Positions 41,636 through 49,372 of a stretch of DNA of 64,000 bases are shown here, in pieces (within the stretch, counting starts at the first letter, position 1; each line of letters begins with the position of its first letter). The position numbers and the translations under genes are program-made. The notes under the pieces are model-generated. The model was given only the letters and a program-made list of their open reading frames with translations, searched no databases and was not told where the DNA came from. Origin of the DNA: Azophilus sp965215035 (GTDB taxonomy: Bacteria > Pseudomonadota > Gammaproteobacteria > Pseudomonadales > Azotimanducaceae); NCBI GenBank assembly GCA_965215035.1, contig OZ244040.1, positions 2,046,001 through 2,110,000 of the forward strand, read 5' to 3'.

Positions 41636-43990
41636 GCCTGCCCCGGTGCTCGGCCGGCGGGTGCCCCGGGCACCGGTGACTCGCGGCTGGCGGAACACCT
41701 TGATATCGGGCAGGGGGCCGGTAAATCGCTCGACCTCCACCAGGCAACTGTGTGCGGTTGGGCCCTGGGCGATCTTCGAGGTGCCGACATCTCTGGTCAG
41801 TACGTTGGGGTTGCCGTGCACCTCCAGCGATCCCTCGGCGTCCGGTTCTTCGGGGTCGTACCAGGCACCGGTGGGCAACTCGATCACGCCCCGACGAATG
41901 CCGTCGAACAGCACCGCGGCGGCGAGGCAGGCACCGCGGTCATTGAAGATGCGTGCGATGTCGCCGTCATCGATGCCCCGCACCGCCGCATCGGCGGGAT
42001 GCATGCGCAAGATTTCCCGCCCCCTGATCTTGCCCGCGCGGCTGATCGCCGAGTGATCGAACTGACTGTGCAGCCGTGTCTTCGGCTGGTTGGAAATCAG
42101 GTGTAGGGGAAACCGTTGCGCCCGGGCGCCCCCGAGCCACTCGCTTTTGTCGTTCCATTTGGGATGTCCCGGGCAATCCTGGTAGCCGAACGAGGCAATG
42201 GTCTCGGAAAACAACTCGATCCTGCCGCTCGGTGTTGCCAGGGGGTGGGTGGCGGGGTCCTGACGGAACGCCTCAAGGTCGAAGCGGCGTTCGTCCACCT
42301 GGTCGGCGAAGCAGATCTGGTCGCCCGCCCAAAATTCATCGAACGGCGGTAGGGTCACGCCCGCCGCGGCCGCATTCGCCCGCGTGGTTTCATATAGGTA
42401 TTGGACCCAGGCCATCTCGTCGCGCCCTTCCGTGAACTCGGCTTGCCTGCCGAACCGTTCCGCCAGTGCGGCAAATATGTGAAAGTCGCTGCGCGCTTCC
42501 GCAAACGGTGCCGCGGCCTTGTGCATCGGGGTGATGTAGCAGTCCGAGGATCCGGCGGCGAAATCGTTGCGTTCCAGCATTACCGTGCACGGCAGGACAA
42601 TATCCGCATGGCGCGCGGTGGCGGTCCAGAACGGGTCGCTGACGATCACGGTCTCCGGCTTGCTCCAGGCGCGGCGCAGGCGATTGAGATCCTGGTGGTG
42701 GTGGAACGGGTTGCCTCCGGCCCAGAGGATGACCTTGATGTCCGGATAAACCAGCCGCTGGCCGTTGTAGTCGTACTCGCGGCCGGGACTCTCCAGCATC
42801 TCCGCGATCCGCGACACCGGGATGTAGCGGTGCAGCGGAAATCTGCCCTGGTCCATGGCGGCAATGCGAAATGGCGGTTGCCGGCGCCCGGCGAAGCCGA
42901 TGTTGTGTACGGAACCATAACCATAGGCCACGCCGCCGCCGGGCAGGCCAAGCTGTCCGAGCATCGCGGCCAGCAGAGTGATGGTCCAGTAGCTCTGTTC
43001 GCCATGTTCGGCGCGCTGTAGCGACCAACTGATGCCGAGCAGCGTGCGGCGGCCCGCCATGCGGCGGGCCAGGGCGCGAATGTCCCGCGCCGGTATCTCG
43101 GCAATGGCTGCGGCCCAGTCCGCATCCTTGGGCTGCCCGTCCGCCCGTCCGGTCAGGTACGGCACCACCCGCTCGAAACCGACGCAATAGCGGTCCAGAA
43201 AGGCCTGGTCGTGCAGGCCCTCGCTGTACAGGGTGTGCGCCAGACCCAGCATGATGGCCACATCGGTATTCGGCCGACAGGGCCACCAGTCCGCGCCCAG
43301 GAAGTCGGCCATGTCCTCCCGTAGCGGCGATACGTTGACGAACCGGATAGTGGATCCGGCCAGCCGACTTAGTTGCTCCCTGGCGGTATGCGCGCCAAGG
43401 CCGCCGTCCATGACCTGGGTATTCTTCAGCGCGATACCGCCGAAACAGACGACGAGGTCCGTTTCCCGGGCGATGTCGGCAACGGGCGGCGCTTGGCGCA
43501 TGAGACTGTGGAAGGGCATGCCCAGAACGTGGGGCACGATGACCTCGGCGGCACCGGCCGAATAGGAAGTCCGCGAATGCACGAACCCGCCGATCAGGTT
43601 GAGAAACCGCTTGAGCTGCCCCTGGGCATGATGGAAGCGTCCGGCGCTGGCCCAGCCGTAGGAGCCACCGTAGATCGATGCGTTGCCGGCGGACTCGATG
43701 GCGTGTTTCAGGGCATCGGCGGTCAGGTCCAGGGCCGTATCCCAATCGACGGGTACAAACGGCTCGCGGCCTCGGCCCCCGCTTTGTGAGCAGTCCCGCA
43801 GATAACCTTGGCGAACCATGGGCCGCGGTACGCGGCAGGCCGGATCCTGGGCATCGAGCAAGGCTTGACCGATGGGCGTTGGCTGCCTGTCCGCCTCGTA
43901 GTGGCGCACCGCCACCACGCGCCCGTTGCGGCTCTCCAGCCGGTAGTTTCCCCAGTGCGTGCTGGTCGGTGTCAGCGCTTTCGCGGCCAT
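41606..43990 (-). CDS. Molybdopterin oxidoreductase of the DMSO/TMAO/biotin sulfoxide reductase group
   Basis: 794 residues from the ATG at 43990. It matches BisC/TorZ-type enzymes: THWGNYRLESRNGRVVAV start, ASIYGGSYGWASAGRFHHAQ with the serine that ligates molybdenum (GSYGWAS), LLGISWSLQRAEHGEQSYW, and the C-terminal cofactor domain with FPLHLISNQPKTRLHSQFDH. It has no N-terminal iron-sulfur cysteines and no twin-arginine signal, so a cytoplasmic BisC-like S- or N-oxide reductase is likely. Its role near the acyl-CoA genes is not known. It converges on the MaoC gene with a 30-base overlap and is 14 bases behind the acyl-CoA dehydrogenase. Confidence 0.88.
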   Translation of the reverse strand: MAAKALTPTSTHWGNYRLESRNGRVVAVRHYEADRQPTPIGQALLDAQDPACRVPRPMVRQGYLRDCSQSGGRGREPFVPVDWDTALDLTADALKHAIESAGNASIYGGSYGWASAGRFHHAQGQLKRFLNLIGGFVHSRTSYSAGAAEVIVPHVLGMPFHSLMRQAPPVADIARETDLVVCFGGIALKNTQVMDGGLGAHTAREQLSRLAGSTIRFVNVSPLREDMADFLGADWWPCRPNTDVAIMLGLAHTLYSEGLHDQAFLDRYCVGFERVVPYLTGRADGQPKDADWAAAIAEIPARDIRALARRMAGRRTLLGISWSLQRAEHGEQSYWTITLLAAMLGQLGLPGGGVAYGYGSVHNIGFAGRRQPPFRIAAMDQGRFPLHRYIPVSRIAEMLESPGREYDYNGQRLVYPDIKVILWAGGNPFHHHQDLNRLRRAWSKPETVIVSDPFWTATARHADIVLPCTVMLERNDFAAGSSDCYITPMHKAAAPFAEARSDFHIFAALAERFGRQAEFTEGRDEMAWVQYLYETTRANAAAAGVTLPPFDEFWAGDQICFADQVDERRFDLEAFRQDPATHPLATPSGRIELFSETIASFGYQDCPGHPKWNDKSEWLGGARAQRFPLHLISNQPKTRLHSQFDHSAISRAGKIRGREILRMHPADAAVRGIDDGDIARIFNDRGACLAAAVLFDGIRRGVIELPTGAWYDPEEPDAEGSLEVHGNPNVLTRDVGTSKIAQGPTAHSCLVEVERFTGPLPDIKVFRQPRVTGARGTRRPSTGAGSSAPGALAT

Positions 43991-44004
43991 GTCGGTGCCG
44001 CCTA

Positions 44005-45216
44005 CTACCCGAGCAGTTGCTCGGCGATGATGAGCTGGCGGATTTGGTTGGTTCCGGCACCGATCTCCATCAGCTTCCCGATGCGATAGAGCTGGTTGAT
44101 TTCCATATCGCGGATGTATCCCGCACCACCATGTATCTGGACGCCGTTGTCGACAACGCGCATGAGCGCGCGCCCGGCGTGGAGCATGACGGCCGCGGTG
44201 CGCATATGCGTTTCGCCGCGGCCGCCGCCGCCGATTTCCAGGTTGGCGACCTCCCGGGCCAACTGGTAGCCGAAGGCGCGCATGGATTGCACCTCGGTAT
44301 ACATGTCGGCGAGCAGCCCCTGCACCAGTTGGAAGCCGCCGATGGGTTGTCCGAACTGGCGCCGCTCCCCGGCATAGGCGATGGAGATGTCCAGGGCGCG
44401 TTGGGCGACACCGATCATATGGAAACAGAGGATCACCCGCTCCATGTCGAGGCCGCTCATGACGACGCCGACCCCGCCGTTGAGTCCGCCGATGAGATTG
44501 GCGGCCGGAATCCGGCAGTCGTCGAAGACGAGTTCGGCCGTGGGAATACCACGCCAGCCCATCTTGTCCAGGTGTTGCGCCACCCGGAACCCGGGCGTCG
44601 CCGTTTCGAATGCGAAGGCCGAGACACCCTTGGGGCCCCTGTCTGGAGCGGTCTTGGCATACAACAGAATAATGTCGGCAACCGGGCCCAGCGAGATGAA
44701 CATCTTGCGCCCATTCACGACAAATTCGCCGCCGTTCGCCACGGCGCGCGTCGTCATGGACCCCAGGGCATCCGATCCGGCGTCCGGTTCCGTCAACCCG
44801 AGCGCACCGATCAGGCTGCCATCGCAGAAGCCCGGCAGATAGCGCCGCTTCAGTGCATCGTCGCCGTTGCGCACGATGTTGTGCAGGCAGATGCTCTCGC
44901 TGCCCATCCAGGCCGCACCGAGGCTTGGGTTCCAATAGGACATGGCCTCGGTGATCAGGCACTGCTCCAGGAACCCCAGCCCCTGGCCTCCGTATTGCTC
45001 CGGAACGGACGTACCCAGAAGGCCGATCTCATGCAGTGCGCGGAACTGCGTTTCGGGAAACCAGTCGTCCCGGTCCATGCGGTCGGCCAGCCCATGCAGC
45101 CGATCGCGGCTGTAGCGGTACACCGTATCGTAGATCTGCTGCTGCTCGGCGGTGTAGCCGTAGCGCGCGAGGTCTGGCGGGATCATGGGCCCATTGTCGA
45201 ATGGATCGAACGCCAC
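44005..45216 (-). CDS. Acyl-CoA dehydrogenase, isovaleryl-CoA type
   Basis: 403 residues from a GTG at 45216; an ATG at 45186 is possible. The end reads KLMEIGAGTNQIRQLIIAEQ: the loop has GAGT where most have GEGT, as in isovaleryl-CoA dehydrogenase, in which the base is a Glu further back. That Glu is present in VVMSGLDMERVILC (human IVD has LMSGLDLERLVL). Hence a branched-chain type is likely. GLTEPDAGSDALGSMTTRAV is the flavin loop. Lies between the molybdopterin gene and a MaoC gene on the same strand. Confidence 0.9.
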   Translation of the reverse strand: MAFDPFDNGPMIPPDLARYGYTAEQQQIYDTVYRYSRDRLHGLADRMDRDDWFPETQFRALHEIGLLGTSVPEQYGGQGLGFLEQCLITEAMSYWNPSLGAAWMGSESICLHNIVRNGDDALKRRYLPGFCDGSLIGALGLTEPDAGSDALGSMTTRAVANGGEFVVNGRKMFISLGPVADIILLYAKTAPDRGPKGVSAFAFETATPGFRVAQHLDKMGWRGIPTAELVFDDCRIPAANLIGGLNGGVGVVMSGLDMERVILCFHMIGVAQRALDISIAYAGERRQFGQPIGGFQLVQGLLADMYTEVQSMRAFGYQLAREVANLEIGGGGRGETHMRTAAVMLHAGRALMRVVDNGVQIHGGAGYIRDMEINQLYRIGKLMEIGAGTNQIRQLIIAEQLLG

Positions 45217-45286
45217 GTCTTGTCATCTCGGGCAGCCAACGCCACCCCCGGGGCAAGGGGCGGCGGGCTACCGGGGCGGTACGCGG

Positions 45287-45745
45287 TCACTCCCAGTACC
45301 GGTTGATGAAGGTGGCCACCGCCGCGGTCACACCGGTGTCGGCGAACGAGAACGTAACCGCGTAGCGCACCTCGATGCCGTGGTCGCGGTCGAGCACCTT
45401 CTCCACGACGGCGCGGCACAGAATGCGCGCGCCGACCCTGACCGGTTCCAGGATGCGGATACCGTCGATGCCCTTGACGATCATGCGTTCCAGGTTGATT
45501 TCCATGGCCTGCCAGAACAGGGATGGAAAGAGGGCCGGCAGGTAGAGGCCCGGGGCGATGAGATCGCCAAGGGGCGATGCCTTGCAACGCGCCTCGTCCC
45601 AGTGGATCCATTCGTTGTTGTCGGTTCCGCGGCAGAAGTCCTGAATGCCTGCGGCGGTGATCAACACCGGTCCGGACTCGACGATGCGCCGGCCTTCGAG
45701 GCGGCGCAGGTCATCGCAGCAATTGACGACGATCTTGTCGCTCAT
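45287..45745 (-). CDS. MaoC-family hydratase
   Basis: 152 residues. ITAAGIQDFCRGTDNNEWIH, then WDEARCKASPLGDLIAPGLY, is the R-hydratase motif: Asp/Asn and His in DNNEWIHWDEARC, followed by the loop with PGLYLPAL. VGARILCRAVVEKVLDRDHG completes the hot-dog fold. It would hydrate an enoyl-CoA made by the dehydrogenase 70 bases downstream, so the two probably act in sequence. Cytoplasmic, normal length. Confidence 0.87.
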   Translation of the reverse strand: MSDKIVVNCCDDLRRLEGRRIVESGPVLITAAGIQDFCRGTDNNEWIHWDEARCKASPLGDLIAPGLYLPALFPSLFWQAMEINLERMIVKGIDGIRILEPVRVGARILCRAVVEKVLDRDHGIEVRYAVTFSFADTGVTAAVATFINRYWE

Positions 45746-45935
45746 CTCCTACCCGAAAGATGCGGGGCGGGTTGGCACCCCCCGGATTGAAAAGCAACCA
45801 CGGCCAGCGTCGTGCCGCCCACCGCTCGCCGCCCGCCAGCCCCGGCAACCGGCCGCTGCCCGGCGCCCCCCGCGGGCAGGTGCTGAATCGACGGATGCTT
45901 TGCCCGTTCCGACCTTGACGGCATCGCGACCGTTA

Positions 45936-45956
45936 CCTACCATCCCAAAGGGTAGG
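45936..45956. promoter_or_regulatory. Possible operator upstream of the Paa-like operon
   Basis: Inverted repeat CCTACC-atcccaaag-GGTAGG, 40 bases before the PaaA-like ATG, in the only gap between divergent gene groups. A PaaX- or TetR-type site would be of this kind, but no regulator gene is adjacent. Confidence 0.25.
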
Positions 45957-45995
45957 CGATTATCGTCTAACTTTTTGAATATTGGAAGAAATTCA

Positions 45996-46952
45996 ATGCC
46001 CGTCGCCGACACCGCACCGGTCGAGACACAGGATGCCGTTGAGGCGGCAATGCTGGCGCGCATTGCGGCGGGGGAGTTGTTCGAAGATGCGGCGGAACTG
46101 TCGCCCCGCTACAGGGAAATCCTCCGGCAGACTGTCGAGATCGCATCGATCAGCGAGATCAGCGTGCTTACCTGGGCCTGCTCGGCGTTTCCCACGGCAC
46201 CGGACATCGGTGCCAAGATCGCCATATGCGCTACCATCCTCGATGAGGTTGGGCACGCCTATCACCAGGGCATTCTGGCGGAACAGCTCGGCGTCGATGT
46301 GCATGCACGCGCCTTCCAGGACGATATCGCCCATATCTGGACCTGGCCGATCATGGAGATTCCCATCCGCAACTACATCGAGTTTGTCGTCATGCAGGCG
46401 ATGCTCGACCGGGCTGGCCTGCACTGGACCAAGGATCTGGAATTGCACTGTAGCTACGCGCCCTACCGGCGCACGTTGCGGAAGGTGAACTTCGAGGAAG
46501 GCTTTCATATGCGCCACGGCGTCTTCTGGACGGAGTTCTACTGGAACTACTCCGAGGAGACCCGCGCGGTGGTGCAGCGGTCCATCGACTGGATATTTCC
46601 CTTCGGTGTCATGTGGTTCGGCAAACCGGACAACCTCAAGACGCGGCCGGAGCAGTTGACCTACCGGGTGCGCGGCTGGAGCAATGACTTCATGCGCGAC
46701 AAATGGCTCCAGTCGACCTGTGCGTTCCTCAATCGGCTGGGTGCGGAGTTTCCGGCCGAGTTCGATGCGGACCGCAAGCGATGGGTGCTCAATATGCCCT
46801 ATCCGATGCTCTACGACGCCGAAACCTATACCTGGAGCGGCGAGCAATGTTCCCACGAGGCGTACTGGAAGCACTCCCGCAAGGGCGGGCCGATGCGGCC
46901 GGGTGCCTACGACCGGCTACGCGGCGAAATGTGGGGCGAGCAGCTATGGTAG
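45996..46952 (+). CDS. PaaA-like di-iron monooxygenase subunit
   Basis: 318 residues from an ATG with GGAAGA 8 bases upstream. It matches phenylacetyl-CoA epoxidase PaaA (309 residues in E. coli): iron ligands fit Glu54, Glu84-x2-His87 (ILDEVGHAYH), Glu129 (NYIEFV) and Glu168-x2-His171 (NFEEGFHMRHG). CSYAPYRRTLRKV and FGVMWFGKPDNL match CSYGPYARAMIRV and MMFGPPD. The family epoxidises CoA-bound aromatic rings with oxygen. It diverges enough that the substrate may be another acyl-CoA. First gene of a five-gene operon; the next starts inside its stop. Confidence 0.88.
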   Translation: MPVADTAPVETQDAVEAAMLARIAAGELFEDAAELSPRYREILRQTVEIASISEISVLTWACSAFPTAPDIGAKIAICATILDEVGHAYHQGILAEQLGVDVHARAFQDDIAHIWTWPIMEIPIRNYIEFVVMQAMLDRAGLHWTKDLELHCSYAPYRRTLRKVNFEEGFHMRHGVFWTEFYWNYSEETRAVVQRSIDWIFPFGVMWFGKPDNLKTRPEQLTYRVRGWSNDFMRDKWLQSTCAFLNRLGAEFPAEFDADRKRWVLNMPYPMLYDAETYTWSGEQCSHEAYWKHSRKGGPMRPGAYDRLRGEMWGEQLW

Positions 46953-47263
46953 TCGACCGGGCCGCCGTCGAGGATGCCGTCGGCCGGGTACTCGACCCGC
47001 ACATCAATGTCCCGCTCACGGAAATGGGGATGTTGCACGAAGTACGCACCGACGATTGTGGCAATGTGGAAGTGTCCCTGGTGTTTCCCTGCCTTGGCTG
47101 CCCGGCGTTCACCATGCTTAGGGAAAACGTCAGGCGGCAGGTGCGGCGCGTGGCCGGCGTCGACAGTGTACGGGTAAGGGTCGATTGGGCGGCGCGCTGG
47201 GACCGCTCCGCGATGTCGGAGCGGGCTAGGCGGTACGCCGCAAAAAGCGGCTATCGGATATAG
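46946..47263 (+). CDS. PaaD-like MIP18/DUF59 domain protein (N-terminal half of PaaD)
   Basis: 105 residues, starting 7 bases before the PaaA-like stop. VGRVLDPHINVPLTEMGMLH, then VEVSLVFPCLGCPAFTMLRE, is the MIP18 fold with its cysteine (GCPA), and WAARWDRSAMSERARRYAAK matches LSPAWTTDWITEEGRRKLRE of PaaD. In E. coli PaaD the same chain ends in a zinc ribbon; here the chain stops and the ribbon is a separate gene two places on. MIP18 proteins help mature iron clusters; PaaD is needed for an active epoxidase. Confidence 0.88.
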   Translation: MVVDRAAVEDAVGRVLDPHINVPLTEMGMLHEVRTDDCGNVEVSLVFPCLGCPAFTMLRENVRRQVRRVAGVDSVRVRVDWAARWDRSAMSERARRYAAKSGYRI

Positions 47264-47375
47264 GCGGCAAGGCGATGTCCAAAGCCCAAGAACCAGTTAA
47301 GGAAGGGGCGCTCGGGCACGAACCTGGTGCGCCCGTCACCCGGCTGCCTAGGCCCGGGCAGCCCGGAACGGAAAC

Positions 47376-47612
47376 ATGCCGCTCGGCCGCTCGACATCGA
47401 TAGACCAGGCATTCGAGGTGTTCGGCCGCGACCAGGTCGAGCGTCCCCTGTCCCACATCGGCAGTGTCGTGGCGCCCAACCGGGAACTGGCGGTGGCCCG
47501 TGCCCGCCTGCTGTATTCGGAACGACCCTGGGTGGAACTCCGCGTCGCGCCCGCCGCCGCCTTCATGGACTGCCTGGGGCAGGGTCGGGACGGCACCCTG
47601 GGATTGGCCTGA
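47376..47612 (+). CDS. PaaB-like epoxidase subunit
   Basis: 78 residues, shorter than E. coli PaaB (95). FEVFGRDQVERPLSHIGSVV and APNRELAVARARLLYSERPW, then VELRV, match YEVFVRGKQGLSHRHVGSLHAADERMALENARDAYTRR-type sequence of PaaB, whose role is to bridge the A-C dimers. It lies between the two PaaD pieces; its TGA overlaps the next ATG (TGATG). A 112-base gap from the previous gene is filled only by low-value codons. Confidence 0.85.
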   Translation: MPLGRSTSIDQAFEVFGRDQVERPLSHIGSVVAPNRELAVARARLLYSERPWVELRVAPAAAFMDCLGQGRDGTLGLA

Positions 47613-47821
47613 TGACGGACGAAACCCCGCCGACCGCGCGCCTCGGGCGCAGCCGCCCGACAGACGCCTACGATGGCCGGGTTCACTGCCCCTGGTGCGA
47701 GTCCGGCCAGACCCGTCTGGCGAGTCCCTATGGCCCGAGCGTGGCCGAGATGATGTTCGAATGCCTTGCTTGCGGGCAGGGTTTCGGCTGGATGAAGTGG
47801 GAGCGGCGGCTCCCGGAATGA
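47612..47821 (+). CDS. Stand-alone zinc ribbon equivalent to the C-terminus of PaaD
   Basis: 69 residues with four cysteines, HCPWCESGQTRLASPYGPSV then AEMMFECLACGQGF (Cys26, 29, 51, 54). E. coli PaaD ends in just such a ribbon (CPRCGS...STACKALYRC..C), with a similar Ser-Pro-Phe/Tyr-Gly link between the two pairs. With the MIP18 gene at 46946 this makes PaaD a two-chain protein separated by paaB. Its start overlaps the PaaB-like stop (TGATG) and its stop overlaps the next ATG (ATGA), so translation is tightly coupled. Confidence 0.83.
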   Translation: MTDETPPTARLGRSRPTDAYDGRVHCPWCESGQTRLASPYGPSVAEMMFECLACGQGFGWMKWERRLPE

Positions 47822-48696
47822 AAGGGGATGCGCGCGTGAGTCCGCCGACGCCCGCCGACCGCGTATTGCGGGATGAGTTGCTTTGCATTGCCGACAGCAA
47901 TTGGGTACTGGGGCACTGGTACATCAACTGCATACTCAACGGTCGTGAACTCACCGACTTCACGTCCATGGCCGGCATTGCCGAGGAAAAGCTCGGGCAT
48001 GCGCGGGCCTTGTTCCGTTTCATGGAGGAGCACTACGAACTTCCCGAATATCAGCTTGAGTTCGCCCGGCCCCCCGACCGGATTCATGGCATGGAGATGC
48101 TTGATGCGCCGCCGCGAAACTGGTCCGACTTCGTGCTGACCATCTGCCTGGCGGACAAGGCGCTGTGGCGGTTCTCGGATACCTTGCGGAAGGGCGGCTG
48201 CGCACCGGTTGCCAGCCTCGTCACCAAGTTCGGGGAAGAGGCCTATTTTCATCAACTCTGTATCGACGGCTGGCTCAAGGCCCTGGACGATGCGGAGAGA
48301 AACGATCTTGAAGAGGCGCTGCCGCGGCGGCTGCCGCTGCTTCTGCGCTGGTTCGACAGCGCCGAACCCGATCCCTTGGTCGCCGCGGGCATTCGCACGG
48401 AGCCGGTACCGCGCGCCGGGGAACGGCTGGCGGCGGAGGTGCGTGGGATTATCGACAGGGTTCTGGGCAGGCGGGCGGCGCACCCCCGGGCCGTTGCCGA
48501 GCGAACCGGGTCCGCAGCCTGGGACGCACGTCGGCGGCGCACCCTTGGCAGCGCCCTGCCCGCGCGCCTTTGGGAGACCATGGTGCCGACCGGCGATGCG
48601 GCGCAATTGGCGCGCCGCCCGCTTGCGCTTAGCATTGAAGACAATATCGATCTTGTTGGCGCGGCTAGGAAGGACGAGACGGAGCCGCAATTCTGA
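47818..48696 (+). CDS. PaaC-like epoxidase subunit
   Basis: 292 residues from an ATG overlapping the ribbon stop by 4 bases. NWVLGHWYINCILNGREL and IAEEKLGHARALFRFMEE, then FGEEAYFHQLCIDGWLKAL, are the ferritin-like helices of PaaC (248 residues in E. coli). The acid-His pairs are spaced E-x3-H (57/61 and 141/145), not ExxH as in the catalytic subunit, so PaaC is likely structural here too; but His61 replaces a Gln of the E. coli protein. The C-terminal 90 residues are an extra, Arg-rich segment. Confidence 0.83.
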   Translation: MKGDARVSPPTPADRVLRDELLCIADSNWVLGHWYINCILNGRELTDFTSMAGIAEEKLGHARALFRFMEEHYELPEYQLEFARPPDRIHGMEMLDAPPRNWSDFVLTICLADKALWRFSDTLRKGGCAPVASLVTKFGEEAYFHQLCIDGWLKALDDAERNDLEEALPRRLPLLLRWFDSAEPDPLVAAGIRTEPVPRAGERLAAEVRGIIDRVLGRRAAHPRAVAERTGSAAWDARRRRTLGSALPARLWETMVPTGDAAQLARRPLALSIEDNIDLVGAARKDETEPQF

Positions 48697-48714
48697 GCAC
48701 CCCGCGGCGCGTCC

Positions 48715-49032
48715 CTAGCCGTTGTCGGCGATGTGCAGCGTGATTCCGTCGATGCTCTCCGAGACGAGAATTTGGCAGGCGAGGCGGCTAGTTGCACGCC
48801 TGCCCTCGACCATGCACAGCATCCCCTCCTCCAGATCCTCGATGGGCGGTAGCCGCGCGAGCCAATCCGGGGCGATGTAGCAGTGACAGGTGCCGCACGC
48901 CGCGGCACCGCCGCATTCGGCCACCATGCCGGGAATCTGCTGGTTGAACGCGCCCTCCATAAGCGTGAAGCCGGTACTCACCTCTTCCTCGTGACGCTCG
49001 CCTTGCGCATCGACATAGATGACTCTGGGCAT
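48715..49032 (-). CDS. 2Fe-2S ferredoxin (adrenodoxin type)
   Basis: 105 residues. EVSTGFTLMEGAFNQQIPGM, then AECGGAAACGTCHCYIAP and SRLACQI give the cluster ligands Cys40, Cys46, Cys49 and Cys86 in the C-x5-C-x2-C...C pattern. It is convergent with the PaaC-like gene, 18 bases away. No PaaE-type reductase is in the window, so this ferredoxin is a candidate electron donor for the epoxidase-like complex; that is inference. Upstream, the 340 bases to apbE hold two kinds of repeat and no gene. Confidence 0.88.
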   Translation of the reverse strand: MPRVIYVDAQGERHEEEVSTGFTLMEGAFNQQIPGMVAECGGAAACGTCHCYIAPDWLARLPPIEDLEEGMLCMVEGRRATSRLACQILVSESIDGITLHIADNG

Positions 49033-49151
49033 GAAAACTACGCGGTCGGGTACAACGGGGCGAGCGAGCTTATCTCGTTTTGGCGTCCAACTGCACTGTT
49101 CGGTGCGCAACACCCGGCATTTCCGGCATAACTCGGGCCAAATCGACCGGC

Positions 49152-49194
49152 AAACCCTTCCTGTGCAGGGGCTGCAAGCCATAATGGGAACTGC
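49152..49194 (+). repeat. 43-bp dispersed repeat
   Basis: AAACCCTTCCTGTGCAGGGG then CTGCAAGCCATAATGGGAACTGC, one base different from 22917-22959. Lies before the ferredoxin start in the same orientation that the 22917 copy has to the membrane gene. Confidence 0.75.
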
Positions 49195-49282
49195 TGGTAG
49201 CCGAGAGGAAACGAACGAGATTCGCGAACTTGATGAACGGCTCGGCGCAATAGGCGGGCCAGGGGTTTTTGCCCGGCGAGCA

Positions 49283-49317
49283 GTGCGCCGACGCACAGGG
49301 AAGTGGGTACTTCCATG
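49283..49317 (+). repeat. Double-hairpin repeat, copy 2
   Basis: GTGCGCCGACGCACAGGGAA followed by GTGGGTACTTCCATG. Two adjacent inverted repeats, GTGCG-CCGA-CGCAC and GGAAGT-GGGT-ACTTCC, make it REP-like. Copy 1 is at 20764-20797. Confidence 0.65.
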
Positions 49318-49372
49318 CAAGTGCGCGCCGTAGAAAACTTCCTTGGGAGTTTCCCCCGCTTTGGGGGAGAAA

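Noticed and set aside
47275..47403. A 42-codon frame between the MIP18 and PaaB-like genes
   Set aside because: It has a weak AAGG site and no family match, overlaps the PaaB-like start and is Pro/Gly/Arg-rich like noncoding sequence.
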